Notes under the pieces: generated by a model
Told to the model about the DNA's origin: nothing
The model's database searches: none
The model's input: only the letters and a program-made list of their open reading frames with translations
Shown here: piece by piece, positions 53,973-62,917 of the stretch
Numbering within the stretch: position 1 is the stretch's first letter
Layout: each line of letters begins with the position of its first letter
Made by a program: the position numbers and the translations under genes
Source of the DNA: Myroides phaeus
Lineage (GTDB): Bacteria > Bacteroidota > Bacteroidia > Flavobacteriales > Flavobacteriaceae
Length of the DNA: 64,000 nt
Assembly: GCF_009799805.1 (NCBI RefSeq)
Contig: NZ_CP047050.1
Span: 2,742,001 to 2,806,000, forward strand
Reading direction: 5' to 3'

Positions 53973-54395
53973 TTAACAAAATTAGTAATTTGCCTTTAAT
54001 AAGTTCGCGTTACGGAATTTATTTACACTCTTTTATTAATATAATCGCAATATAAACCAATTGTACACACTATAATATGATATTACAACAAATGAATATA
54101 TCAATATCTTTATTACACAAAAAATACTGTCAAATTTAAAAAAAGAATTACTTAGAAAAGTTTTGGAAGAATAGTATAAAAAAAAATCTCCCTAAGCAGA
54201 ATTGGAAGCCTGCAGAGGGAGTAGGTTAACAAATAACAGATTTTGTTAACGGTGCAATATTACGGAATAAATTTAATATTCCACACTATTTTACCTATTT
54301 ATTTTTTTAATTTATATCAATACACCTTATTATCTTATAAACCAGTGATTTAAAACAGAATACTTTTGAATTATTGATAAAATCTTTTTAGAAAA
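53973..54395 (-). terminator. Intergenic region with a terminator (54187-54222)
   Basis: The 423-base gap has no gene. At 54187-54222 ctccct / agggag with an inner gcag / ctgc stem is followed on the minus strand by a long T run, so it terminates transcripts coming from the gene at 54396. The left part should contain the sensor-kinase promoter, not clearly recognisable. Confidence 0.65.
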
Positions 54396-55286
54396 TCACA
54401 CAAATTCTTGTTCTACTAAATCATTCCTTACTAAAATATCTTCAGATCGATAAGAAACCACTTCATTAGTTGCATTATTACATACTTCAAATGAACTTAA
54501 CACGCCATTTTTAAAATAATAATTCTTATTTTCTTCTTCCGAAACTTCTATTTTTTTTGTAATTACACCATCACAATAAGTTATTATTGTTTTAACATCA
54601 TTTTCAGAATACATTTCACTGCAAATCAATCCCTCTTCATCATAAAACTTTGACCATTGCTCATTCAAATTTTGTACACTTTCTAAATTTCCACTTTCAT
54701 AATATGTAGAGATACTTTGATCAATACTATTCTCAACACGCATAACACGTCCATTTTTATAAAAAGACGTACATATTATATTTTCTTGATTCAATAAATT
54801 TACAAATATCTCTGTCTGAGAATCTAATATATCATTTTCACTGAAATAACGAAGACATAATATTTCATTCGTATAATGAAAATTTGATACAATTACGTTG
54901 TTAATAGTTAATTCTCCTTTAACGGCAATACCATCTTCAAAAAACAACGCATACTCCATACCATCAACAGTATCTTTAAAATATGATTTACCTACTAACC
55001 TATTCTCACTATCTACATTAAACTCCCAATAGTTTGTAGGGGTATCTACAAGATAACTCCCCTCTTTTAAAAAGGCTTCTTCATTATCTGAAAGCACTTG
55101 TCTTAATAGATGTCTTTCTTCAGTAGACAAATTATCTACCCCTTTTTCACATAAAAAACTATACTGTACAAAATCTATTACTCTATTTATCTGCACAGGT
55201 CGTCCACTTGTAATTGCATCTGTTCTAAAAAAATATAATCCCTTTAAAACACTTCTATCTATACATTGATTTACTCTCTTTTCCAT
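54396..55286 (-). CDS. MORN/YwqK-like repeat protein
   Basis: From ATG 55286 (MEKRVNQCIDRSVLKGLYFF) the product has 296 residues. Several 20-25 residue units share a Y/F-Y-x-x-G-x-hydrophobic pattern: T-S-F-Y-K-N-G-R-V-M-R-V, T-Y-Y-E-S-G-N-L-E-S-V, Y-Y-F-K-N-G-V-L-S-S-F. This is the form of MORN-type repeats in the toxin-antitoxin-associated YwqK family. No signal peptide. Such proteins appear as immunity-like or structural partners in polymorphic-toxin loci; no toxin is adjacent here. Monocistronic with its own terminator. Confidence in the repeat assignment is moderate. Confidence 0.6.
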   Translation of the reverse strand: MEKRVNQCIDRSVLKGLYFFRTDAITSGRPVQINRVIDFVQYSFLCEKGVDNLSTEERHLLRQVLSDNEEAFLKEGSYLVDTPTNYWEFNVDSENRLVGKSYFKDTVDGMEYALFFEDGIAVKGELTINNVIVSNFHYTNEILCLRYFSENDILDSQTEIFVNLLNQENIICTSFYKNGRVMRVENSIDQSISTYYESGNLESVQNLNEQWSKFYDEEGLICSEMYSENDVKTIITYCDGVITKKIEVSEEENKNYYFKNGVLSSFEVCNNATNEVVSYRSEDILVRNDLVEQEFV

Positions 55287-55661
55287 CACAAAATACTTTT
55301 GCAATTCTGTTACTTATAATCTTCATCTGAATTAATACTTTATAAGCAGAACCGACTAACATATAATTACAAATATACTATTAAAATACATAAAATAAGA
55401 ATAATATAGTAAATTTTTCACATATTAAGAACATATTAAATCACAACAAGTAAAATAAAACTAATAAAAATTACCTATATTTTTTTATTAGTAACCTTTT
55501 TAAACTATCGTATAATAAAATATTCCTTTATCCTTTAAAAGTAACTAACATTTCACCTACATTTCTTAAAGTAAACTAAAATATACCTTTCATTACTTAC
55601 ATATTTTGTAAATTGCTAACAAATAAAAATCACTCATTTTGAGTAATCAAACTTTATTATA
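55287..55661. other. Intergenic region upstream of the nitroreductase pseudogene
   Basis: 375 very A+T-rich bases between divergent units. No gene, no clear TAnnTTTG promoter box or hairpin seen. Confidence 0.4.
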
Positions 55662-56294
55662 ATGACATTGATAGATAATTTAAAATGGAGATATGCAGCT
55701 AAAGCATACGATCCTACAAAAAAAGTATCAGAAGAAAACTTACAAAAAATATTAGATGCAATTACATTAGCGCCATCTTCTTCTGGTTTACAGCCATTTA
55801 GAATACTTGTAATAGAAAATCAAGATATTAAAAATGAATTAGTTCCATATGCTTTAAATCCAGAATGTGTACGTGATTGTTCTCACGTTATCGTATTTGC
55901 AGCTTGGGACAAATACTCTGATGAAAAAATTGATAATGTATATAACTTAATGACCGATATAAAAGGCCTACCAAGAGGGCGTTTTGATAGTTATACAGAT
56001 TAACTAAAACAATCTTTCAAGGACATCTCAGAGGAAGCTAACTTTGATCATACAGCAAGACAAACTTATATCGCATTAGGAATTGCATTAGCGCAAGCTG
56101 CTGAACTTAGAATTGATAGTACACCCGCAGAAGGTTTCAATAATGAAATGATTGACAAAGTATTAGGTCTTAGAGAAAAAGGACTAAAAAGCACGTTGAT
56201 GATGTATATTGGCTATAGAGATGAAGCAAATGATTGGAATGTTTCATTAAAAAAATCACGTATTCCTCAAGAAGAATTAATTACTCGTTTATAA
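55662..56294 (+). pseudogene. NAD(P)H nitroreductase, NfsB-like, interrupted by an in-frame TAA
   Basis: ATG 55662 opens a nitroreductase with the FMN-binding start W-R-Y-A-A-K-A-Y-D-P and A-P-S-S-S-G-L-Q-P-F-R (around residues 37-48). After 113 residues, at S-Y-T-D, a TAA at 56001-56003 stops it. The same frame resumes without shift (L-K-Q-S-F-K-D-I-S-E-E-A-N, then A-R-Q-T-Y-I-A-L-G-I-A-L-A-Q-A-A) to TAA at 56292-56294, with the G-Y-R-D-E-A-N-D region. Total length equals the usual ~210 residues, so a single base change is the only defect. Nitroreductases activate nitrofurans and nitroimidazoles; loss of activity would favour resistance. Sequencing error or readthrough cannot be excluded. 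Confidence 0.85.
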
Positions 56295-56298
56295 AATA

Positions 56299-56335
56299 AA
56301 AAGTCGGTTAAATAACTATTTAACCGACTTTTTAT
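56299..56335. terminator. Bidirectional terminator
   Basis: aaaaagtcggttaaa and tttaaccgacttttt form a 15-bp perfect stem just after the nitroreductase frame. Confidence 0.88.
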
Positions 56336-56389
56336 TATGCTATAATAACTTAATTTACAACTAAATCATATTGAATAGCTAACTATATA

Positions 56390-56989
56390 TTATTGTTTAA
56401 TTTGTCTGGCACTTTCTCCCATAAGTAATAATCCTCCAGCAAGCATAATTATATCTTTTAACACCAAGCGCCCTGCTCCTGATAAATAAGGAAAACCATA
56501 CTGAGGTGTTGGAAAATCACCTCCTAAATTAGGAACATAAACTTCAGGTGTAGTTATTAAAAAAGATAATGTTACCATAGACATTCCTATTGTTAAAAAA
56601 CCTCCTAATAATCCTATTTTAGGATACCAAACCCCCAATAAAACAAGAATACCAATACTAACTATTACAGTTCCTAATACATAAGAAAATAGATAAGTAC
56701 CATTTTCTTTATGCCATTCTACATTAGCTTGCACAGTCTTACCTTCTGGATTTTTATGTAAAGTGTAAGAAGCAACTTTCTTTCCCTGCTGATCTTGTTC
56801 AACCTTATCGCTATTATGATAAAAGAAACTCATAAATGGACTATTCGTAACGAATGGAACAATACCATCAGCTTCATACTGAAAAGCTTTTAAACCTCCT
56901 ATCCAAACCATTACTACAAAAATTGCAATACGCATAACATTGAAAAACTGACTTTGCAGTTTAACAAGTTGATCTACTATATTTTTCAT
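56390..56989 (-). CDS. DUF417 / RclC-like inner membrane protein
   Basis: A 199-residue protein with about four membrane helices. The start V-M-R-I-A-I-F-V-V-M-V-W-I-G-G-L-K-A-F-Q-Y-E-A-D-G-I-V-P-F-V-T-N-S-P-F is the strong DUF417 (YkgB/RclC) signature: a helix followed by W-I-G-x-L-K-F and E-A-x-G-I-x-P. In E. coli RclC belongs to a reactive-chlorine response. The periplasmic loop (about 55-100) is longer and charged. An AraC-family gene lies 72 bases upstream on the same strand and probably regulates it. Confidence 0.9.
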   Translation of the reverse strand: MKNIVDQLVKLQSQFFNVMRIAIFVVMVWIGGLKAFQYEADGIVPFVTNSPFMSFFYHNSDKVEQDQQGKKVASYTLHKNPEGKTVQANVEWHKENGTYLFSYVLGTVIVSIGILVLLGVWYPKIGLLGGFLTIGMSMVTLSFLITTPEVYVPNLGGDFPTPQYGFPYLSGAGRLVLKDIIMLAGGLLLMGESARQIKQ

Positions 56990-57061
56990 CTTTCTTATTT
57001 TTAAGCAAAAATATAGTATGATCTATCTCCATAAAATGGATAAAAAGGGAATAAAAATGGA

Positions 57062-57883
57062 CTATTGTGCTACCCTTGAAATACCTACTCTCTCCCGATA
57101 GTGCTTAGGCGATGAGCCTACAGCTTTTTTAAAATAACGGCTAAAATAATATTCATCTTCAAAATTAAGAATTGACGCTATTTCTTTTATTGGCTTAGTT
57201 GTTAAATGCAATAGTTTCTTCGCTTCCAATATAACACGTTCTTGAATCATAATAGAAGGGCTCTTTCCGTATTGTTTCTTTACTTTCTTGCTTAGTGAAT
57301 TAACAGATATACTTAATCTATCCGCATAAAAAGAAACTTCGCGTTGTTCAATAAAAAACTGTTCTAACTCATTTTGAAATGTAAAGTCTTCTAACAAAAG
57401 AAGCTCCTTGTTTTCTTTAGACTCAATTTCATTTAACTTTTCTTTACTACATAATGCTAACACTAATTGTAGATAACTTTTTAAAATAGGTTCATCGTAT
57501 TTTGATGGCGCAACTAAAAGATTCTGCATCTTATTAGTAATCATTTTTAATTCTTCAAATAAGCTAACATCTACTCTTATAAAAGGTTCTAAATAAATAT
57601 TATTGAACAATAAACCATTACACGCTACTTCCTTTTTATGATATTCTATACAGTAAAAATCTCCGTGAAATAGAATCAGTTGATATAGATGTCCTTTTAC
57701 AATTTCAAAAACTTGAAAAGGTGTTAAAAAAATTACAGTATGATCTTTTGAACAGTAAGGTATCCCATCTACGCTAAAACCGACATCTCCTTTAACAAAC
57801 AACAAAGCGTATAACGGTGAGTTTTCTATTTTGAAATCCTCATCTTTACTCCCCTTTAAAACCTCAATACCATTCTCTTGCAT
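57062..57883 (-). CDS. AraC-family transcriptional regulator
   Basis: From ATG 57883 (MQENGIEVLKGSKDEDFKIE) the product has 273 residues. An N-terminal cupin-like region (H-T-V-I-F-L-T-P-F-Q-V-F-E-I) precedes the AraC domain (about 170-270): F-Y-A-D-R-L-S-I-S-V-N-S-L-S-K-K-V-K-K, then I-K-E-I-A-S-I-L-N-F-E-D-E-Y-Y-F-S-R-Y-F-K-K and S-S-P-K-H-Y-R-E-R. It precedes the RclC-like gene on the same strand, so control of that gene is the likely role; the signal might be oxidative or electrophilic stress by analogy with RclR. Confidence 0.9.
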   Translation of the reverse strand: MQENGIEVLKGSKDEDFKIENSPLYALLFVKGDVGFSVDGIPYCSKDHTVIFLTPFQVFEIVKGHLYQLILFHGDFYCIEYHKKEVACNGLLFNNIYLEPFIRVDVSLFEELKMITNKMQNLLVAPSKYDEPILKSYLQLVLALCSKEKLNEIESKENKELLLLEDFTFQNELEQFFIEQREVSFYADRLSISVNSLSKKVKKQYGKSPSIMIQERVILEAKKLLHLTTKPIKEIASILNFEDEYYFSRYFKKAVGSSPKHYRERVGISRVAQ

Positions 57884-57986
57884 ATAGTTATTTTTTAAAC
57901 GAACCAAGATCCAACAACCTTTTTAAACTAAAAAAAGAAGAAAAGTTATACATCACTCAAATAAAACTGTAATTTTTATCAAACAA

Positions 57987-58526
57987 CTAATTACAATTAT
58001 TAAAAGTACAATATACAGGCAATAAGTCAATAAAATATTCATTGTCCACTAACCCTCCAGAGATATCAAATTCTGCACAGAACATTGCCATTGATTCAAT
58101 CATTACCTCTTTTAAATAAATTGGCAACTCAACACTTACACGCTTCTCAATTAATACTTCATATAATTCTTGTACATTCCTCTCATCATTCGTATCAATC
58201 AAACATACTGCAGCTTTATCATAACTCATCGAATTTACATAAGCTATCGTTAAAGACAATACGTCATTTTCAGTAAATTTAAATGTGCTTAGATAAGATG
58301 TTATCAATACTCTAACTTCAGCAGTAAGATTTCCTTGTGCATTATTTACTTGAACAAACTCTGATGTTGGCTTACTTTGTTCCTCACCTACTTCTTCAAT
58401 CGAAAACACTTTGTAATATTGTTTTAAGATATCATAAGCTGTTTGAAGTGATGCTTTTATAAAATCACTTGTAAAATTTTTACTTAAGTATTCTTTTGTT
58501 TTAGAAGTTAACCTATCTGATGCCAT
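57987..58526 (-). CDS. Hypothetical protein
   Basis: A 179-residue, mostly helical soluble protein from ATG 58526. Notable are three cysteines in the last 75 residues (A-V-C-L-I, M-F-C-A-E, P-V-Y-C-T-F-N-N-C-N, the last close to the C-terminus). No signal peptide or family match that I can recall. It lies 104 bases before the AraC start on the same strand and could share a transcript. A frame at 58508-58819 overlapping its start is a shadow. Function unknown. Confidence 0.55.
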   Translation of the reverse strand: MASDRLTSKTKEYLSKNFTSDFIKASLQTAYDILKQYYKVFSIEEVGEEQSKPTSEFVQVNNAQGNLTAEVRVLITSYLSTFKFTENDVLSLTIAYVNSMSYDKAAVCLIDTNDERNVQELYEVLIEKRVSVELPIYLKEVMIESMAMFCAEFDISGGLVDNEYFIDLLPVYCTFNNCN

Positions 58527-58808
58527 AATTCTTTTTGATTTTCAAGCACAAACATACTTAATACAAACGGAAGGAAGAGTCTTTTTAAACTATATTTCTT
58601 ATTCCTTACTTGACACAAATCTACTCGGCTCCATAATATTATCTTTCTTACTATTTCACAACGACAAAGACTACATTTAATACAAGTAAAAACTCTTAAA
58701 ATAATCATAGTATAAACAAATTTATTAAAAAGATTACTTAAGATAACCACCTCTATATGCCTCCCATAGTTATAACAAAAATTTAAATCAATACAGCAGA
58801 ATACTCCG

Positions 58809-58950
58809 TATATTTGCAATTCACTCTACAAAGAGTATTTTTCTTACGCAATTGCGCCTTTTTTTATCATCTGTTTCCGGGGCTACACTAATCAGTGTAT
58901 GAAACAAAGCTAATCTTTGGTTGCTGCGTATAGATTTTTAATCTGTAAAA
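58809..58950 (+). promoter_or_regulatory. Promoter and structured leader of the thioesterase gene
   Basis: TATATTTG (58809-58816) is a -7 box. The ~130-base leader contains gcaattgc followed by a T7 run (about 58849-58866), then a nested stem: gtttc/gaaac outside and tacact-aatc-agtgta (58884-58899) inside. This could be an attenuator or a protein-binding leader. No riboswitch class recognised. Confidence 0.4.
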
Positions 58951-59391
58951 ATGAATCATTATATTATGGAAGGTCAATTAACAAGCAGAGAACTGCGTAT
59001 TCAAAAGAAAATAAAAGATTCTGAAACTCACGTTTTTAAAGCTGTATTCCCAGGTCAAACAAATCACCACAACACAATGTTTGGTGGAGCAGTTATGTAT
59101 ATCATGGATGAAATCGCTTTTATGACAGCAACACGCTTTTGTCGTAAGCCTATTGTTACAGTTTCAAGTGACAAGGTAGATTTCAATCATCCTATCCCTG
59201 CCGGTACGTTAGTTGAACTAATAGGTACAGTAACTCGTGTAGGTAGAACGAGTTTAGATGTTCGCGTAGATGTATTCGTAGAAAGTATGTATAGAGAAGG
59301 ACGTGAAAAAGCAATCACTGGATCGTTTACACTTGTTGCTATTAACGAAAGTAAAAGACCTGTTCCTGTATTAGATGAAATAGAAGAATAG
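58951..59391 (+). CDS. Acyl-CoA thioesterase, YciA/BACH-type hotdog
   Basis: A 146-residue single hotdog-fold protein that hydrolyses acyl-CoA. The family core is clear: N-H-H-N-T-M-F-G-G-A-V-M-Y-I-M-D-E-I-A-F-M, where N and D are the catalytic or substrate-binding residues, then V-D-F-N-H-P-I-P-A-G and G-R-T-S-L-D-V-R-V. Start either at M1 (58951) or at the in-frame ATG five codons later (MEGQLTSREL); the family usually begins near the latter. Monocistronic, with a structured leader and a terminator. Confidence 0.92.
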   Translation: MNHYIMEGQLTSRELRIQKKIKDSETHVFKAVFPGQTNHHNTMFGGAVMYIMDEIAFMTATRFCRKPIVTVSSDKVDFNHPIPAGTLVELIGTVTRVGRTSLDVRVDVFVESMYREGREKAITGSFTLVAINESKRPVPVLDEIEE

Positions 59392-59473
59392 TTATTATTC
59401 ACAATAATACAATCAATATTAATCACTGATTTGTCAGAATACAAATATATAATTGATATTGGAACACAATAAT

Positions 59474-59515
59474 AAAAACAAAAGGACTGCCATTGATGCC
59501 AGTCCTTTTGTTTTT
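59474..59515. terminator. Rho-independent terminator
   Basis: aaaaacaaaaggactg (59474-59489) pairs with cagtccttttgttttt (59500-59515), a 16-bp stem downstream of the thioesterase gene. Confidence 0.88.
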
Positions 59516-59756
59516 ATTATACTTATCAAAATGAGATTCTTTAAACATGGTTAGAGAAATGCAATCTCCTTTTATATTTTCAACCTTCTTGAAACAATTA
59601 TTTTTCGCTACATTTTTTAAATACTTATCTGTTTTATTACAAAATATTCTACAGTTTAAATTACGACATATTTTGACATTATCAAATGTTTTTTATCATA
59701 TAAATACACTATATTTCATTGTACGTTTATAGTAACTAACAGCAAATAAACAAACT

Positions 59757-60383
59757 ATGTTACATAATTTTAAAATATTCATTATAGCTATTGGAGCTAT
59801 CATTTTTACAAATTGTAGCACTGAAAACAATAACGATTCCATTGTTCCACCAATAGAAACTATTCCACCAAAACCAGTTGTACCAACTACCCCAGAAGTT
59901 CCTAATGAACATAAGGCAACCTATTTATATGAATATATGCATATTGAAGAAAATTATTTTTTTAGAGGTAATTTTTTTAGAAATGACAACGAAAAAATGG
60001 ACGACATTTTTAAGCAAAAAATTTGGGAACTTACTCCAGATAAAGTTGATATTGAAAATGATCAAGCAACTGTTACCTGGAAGAATAAAACTTCTAAAAC
60101 ATACAAAATAATTTGGAAAAATAATGTAGGGTCTCTTAAAAACTCTATCGACGATATGTCTGATTATATTGTAATGAGTGAAGACAAAAAACAATTTGCC
60201 ATCTATCTCAACTTATACAACTTTTGGAAATTAGGTAGTACTGAAGAAAATCAAGATAAATCTATTTATTTTAATTACGGCTTGATTTCTTTTAGCGATT
60301 TTTACAATAAATTACCTGAGAACTATACAAAAACAGGTCGCTTTATTAGAGCTGCTCTCGTATTTAAATCTACACAGAATTAG
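59757..60383 (+). CDS. Hypothetical lipoprotein
   Basis: A 208-residue protein with lipoprotein signal (MLHNFKIFIIAIGAIIFTNC; lipid cysteine at residue 20), followed by a proline-rich linker (I-P-P-K-P-V-V-P-T-T-P-E-V-P) and a domain of about 155 aromatic-rich residues, mixed alpha/beta. No known motif. It stands alone between the thioesterase and the convergent LysR gene. The proline linker suggests a spacer from the outer membrane. Function unknown. Confidence 0.65.
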   Translation: MLHNFKIFIIAIGAIIFTNCSTENNNDSIVPPIETIPPKPVVPTTPEVPNEHKATYLYEYMHIEENYFFRGNFFRNDNEKMDDIFKQKIWELTPDKVDIENDQATVTWKNKTSKTYKIIWKNNVGSLKNSIDDMSDYIVMSEDKKQFAIYLNLYNFWKLGSTEENQDKSIYFNYGLISFSDFYNKLPENYTKTGRFIRAALVFKSTQN

Positions 60384-60438
60384 TTTTTATTTGATAACTT
60401 AATTTCTAAAATTGCTATTTACAGTAATCTAAATATTT

Positions 60439-61311
60439 TTACACCTCTTTCATCAACATATCAACGAAAACTCTTACAGCTCTCTTTTGATAGCTTCCAT
60501 TCATCTGAATAATTACTGCTTCGCGCTGCATATTTGTATCTGTGATTGGAATAGCCGTTAAATTCTCTTCTCCACGCACTGTGGCAAGGGTTAATATTGT
60601 CTGAAAAGCTCCTACTTTTACCAAGTCAATTACTGTACTTGTATGATTCACTTCTACTGCAATATGAGGGGAAATCTTATATTTCTCAAACTGACGATCT
60701 ATAAAGTTTCTTGTACTAAATCCCTTGACAGGCATTGCAAGGTTCAACTTCTCTATATCTTTTAATTTGATGCCTGACAACTTTGCCAAAGGTGAATCAC
60801 TCGCTACAATAAGTGCCATTTCTGATGCAATTAATGGTTCATAATGTAAATTTTCCGTACGCTCTCCATCAAAGAAAGTGAGTGCAAAATCAATTTGCTG
60901 GTCTGACAAATACTCTATTAACTCATTGGTAGTTCCAAATGTAACCTCAATCTTCACTCCTGGATAAGCTTGAGCAAACATTTTCAAAGGATTCAATACC
61001 AATGATTTTAGTCCCCACGTTAATCCAAAACTCAACACACCTGTTTTCAATTCCGTTAAATCCTCTAACAATGTCATCCCATCTTGCGCAGCTTTAATAC
61101 TACGTTCTGCGTAAGTAGCAAACATCGCACCTGCCTCAGTCAGTACAATTCGCTTACCAATGCGATTAAACAATGGTTGGCCTAACTCATCCTCTAACTG
61201 TTTAATCTGTTGTGAAAGTGTACTCTGAGTGATGTATAATCGTTTTGATGCTTCTGTAAAATTCAGCAATTCCTTAGCTTTCAGAAAATATCTCAGTTGT
61301 CGTAACTCCAT
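60439..61311 (-). CDS. LysR-family transcriptional regulator
   Basis: A 290-residue LTTR. The N-terminal winged helix is textbook: M-E-L-R-Q-L-R-Y-F-L-K-A-K-E-L-L-N-F-T-E-A-S-K and T-Q-S-T-L-S-Q-Q-I-K-Q-L-E-D-E-L-G. The C-terminal substrate-binding fold (about 90-290) follows, ligand unknown. It is divergent from an MFS exporter with a 91-base shared control region holding an LTTR-type dyad, so it very probably regulates that transporter and itself. Confidence 0.95.
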   Translation of the reverse strand: MELRQLRYFLKAKELLNFTEASKRLYITQSTLSQQIKQLEDELGQPLFNRIGKRIVLTEAGAMFATYAERSIKAAQDGMTLLEDLTELKTGVLSFGLTWGLKSLVLNPLKMFAQAYPGVKIEVTFGTTNELIEYLSDQQIDFALTFFDGERTENLHYEPLIASEMALIVASDSPLAKLSGIKLKDIEKLNLAMPVKGFSTRNFIDRQFEKYKISPHIAVEVNHTSTVIDLVKVGAFQTILTLATVRGEENLTAIPITDTNMQREAVIIQMNGSYQKRAVRVFVDMLMKEV

Positions 61312-61317
61312 ATGTTA

Positions 61318-61332
61318 ATCGGTTTTATCGAT
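61318..61332. promoter_or_regulatory. LysR-type operator candidate (T-N11-A dyad)
   Basis: ATCGgttttatCGAT is a 15-bp interrupted palindrome fitting the LTTR pattern, located just upstream of the LysR ATG (61311) and about 70 bases before the MFS ATG, as expected for a site controlling both. Confidence 0.6.
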
Positions 61333-61402
61333 AGATGTAATAGAAAAATTCCGTTTTACTAATATAGAACTTACGCTTAACTTTACAAAAAAAGAAAACT
61401 AC

Positions 61403-62614
61403 ATGGCGACGACAGCGTATAGCAATGAATTGTCAATGGATAGAGCAGTAAAGGGATCTGTCCGTTATAAAAGGATTAAATGGTGTATTTTTATGGTTGG
61501 GGTGTCGGTTTTCGCACAATTGTACAACTATCAGCCACTGTTATCAGATATTACTCATTTTTTCAAAGTTACTCCTGCACAAAGTAGTTACCTTGTTTCT
61601 GCATCAACAATGGGAATGGCTTTTGGTTTACTTTTATTTGCATTTATTGCCGATAGCTACCCACGAAAAGAAGTAATGTTATTTTCTTTAGTCACCTCTA
61701 CCCTTTTGACTCTCGTTTCTGCCTGGATCAGCGATTTTTCTATTTTAGTGAATATCAATTTTATAAAAGGAATCTGTATTTCTGGTGTGTCCGCTGTTAC
61801 ATTGGCATACCTCGCTGAAGAGATTGATCCAAAATATATAGGTACAGCGATTAGTTTTTACTTAGCAGGTAATACCTTTGGTGGAATGTTTGGACGAATT
61901 GTAGCAGCGCTAATCAGTGGTTGGTTTGGATGGCAGGTAGCAGTGTTTAGCATCGGTATTATTGCAATTATCATCGCTTTTGTATTTTATATGTTCTTTC
62001 CTAATTCATCTTTCTTTACTCCTCAAAAGTTGAACTTACAACACAAATTGACTCAAATGAAGAGCATTTTCCAAAATGTAAAATTACTGGCTATGTATGT
62101 GGTTGCAATTTGTTTGATGGGTTCGTTTGTCAGTGTGTATAACTTTCTTGGTTTTAAACTTGAAGCTCCGCCTTACAACCTACCACACTATTTGATTGCC
62201 ATGATCTTTTTGATGTATGCTTTTGGTATTTTCGGAAATATGATAGCAGGCACACTTTCTGATAAATATTCGCCTAAAAAAATATTATTATCCGCGTTAA
62301 CAATGATGCTATTGGGAACAATTGCTATGTTTTTGGATAACCTTGTAGTCATCTTATTAGGATTAACATTTTTTACAATTTCCTTTTTCAGTGGACACAC
62401 CATTGCGAGTCGCGTCGTAACTACTTTAGGACAAGAAGCGAAGAGTTCTGCAACTGCTTTCTACTGGTTCTTTTACTACATCGGATCGAGTGTAATCGGT
62501 AGTTCTACAGGAATTTTCGTAAATAAAGGAAATTGGAATGACTTCTTCTTAACCTTGATGGCTTTGTCAATTATTGCCTTGGCAACTACGTTGTACGCTA
62601 CGCGTAAAAAGTAA
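61403..62614 (+). CDS. MFS transporter, YnfM-like
   Basis: A 403-residue, 12-helix major facilitator transporter of the AraJ/YnfM branch. Features: Y-N-Y-Q-P-L-L-S-D-I in the first loop, F-A-F-I-A-D-S-Y-P-R-K-E as motif A (near residue 80), the G-N-T-F-G-G-M-F-G-R motif in helix 5, and a matching second-half loop G-T-L-S-D-K-Y-S-P-K-K. Exporters of this type remove drugs or metabolites; the substrate is unknown. Divergent from its probable LysR regulator, a common arrangement for YnfM homologues. Confidence 0.93.
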   Translation: MATTAYSNELSMDRAVKGSVRYKRIKWCIFMVGVSVFAQLYNYQPLLSDITHFFKVTPAQSSYLVSASTMGMAFGLLLFAFIADSYPRKEVMLFSLVTSTLLTLVSAWISDFSILVNINFIKGICISGVSAVTLAYLAEEIDPKYIGTAISFYLAGNTFGGMFGRIVAALISGWFGWQVAVFSIGIIAIIIAFVFYMFFPNSSFFTPQKLNLQHKLTQMKSIFQNVKLLAMYVVAICLMGSFVSVYNFLGFKLEAPPYNLPHYLIAMIFLMYAFGIFGNMIAGTLSDKYSPKKILLSALTMMLLGTIAMFLDNLVVILLGLTFFTISFFSGHTIASRVVTTLGQEAKSSATAFYWFFYYIGSSVIGSSTGIFVNKGNWNDFFLTLMALSIIALATTLYATRKK

Positions 62615-62887
62615 TGCACCAAAAAGGGAATACGTAAAACGGGAACCGAAATATATGATGCGTCTTTGTAGTTATATACCGTACAATTGTCAATATGTTT
62701 TGTAACGTATGCCGTGCGAGCGAATAATAATTAGCATCTACACCAATGATGGGTGATATTCCTGTAAACATCACGTCGGTGGTTGGGTTGCTATTTTTCT
62801 CTCAATAAATCGATACTATGCGTCTAACATTTGCAGGCCATAACAAATATATCATTAGAAATAATGCAGTGCAGCTTTTCAAAAAAA
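62615..62887 (+). ncRNA. Intergenic segment with a possible structured RNA
   Basis: About 270 bases with no gene, noticeably richer in G+C than other spacers between 62640 and 62800. It holds a stem gtgat (62753-62757) / atcac (62770-62774) inside an outer pairing of acca (62742-62745) with tggt (62780-62783), and further GC-containing blocks (gtatgccgtgcgagcg near 62707). No riboswitch, tmRNA or 6S RNA features recognised, and no plus-strand gene follows, so a stand-alone small RNA or a 3' UTR element of the MFS gene are the options. Confidence 0.3.
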
Positions 62888-62911
62888 AAGAGATGTTTTT
62901 CAACATCTCTT
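62881..62911 (-). terminator. Terminator of the TM2 gene at 62918
   Basis: aagagatg (62888-62895) pairs with catctctt (62904-62911) and is followed on the minus strand by a T9 run. Confidence 0.8.
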
Positions 62912-62917
62912 ATATAA

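Noticed and set aside
58508..58819. Minus-strand 103-codon frame upstream of the 57987-58526 gene
   Set aside because: It overlaps that gene's start out of frame and has a low-complexity C/R/K composition without domain signs.
59547..59732. 61-codon plus-strand frame before the 59757 lipoprotein gene
   Set aside because: Phe/Leu-rich chance translation of AT-rich spacer; no start context and no family features.
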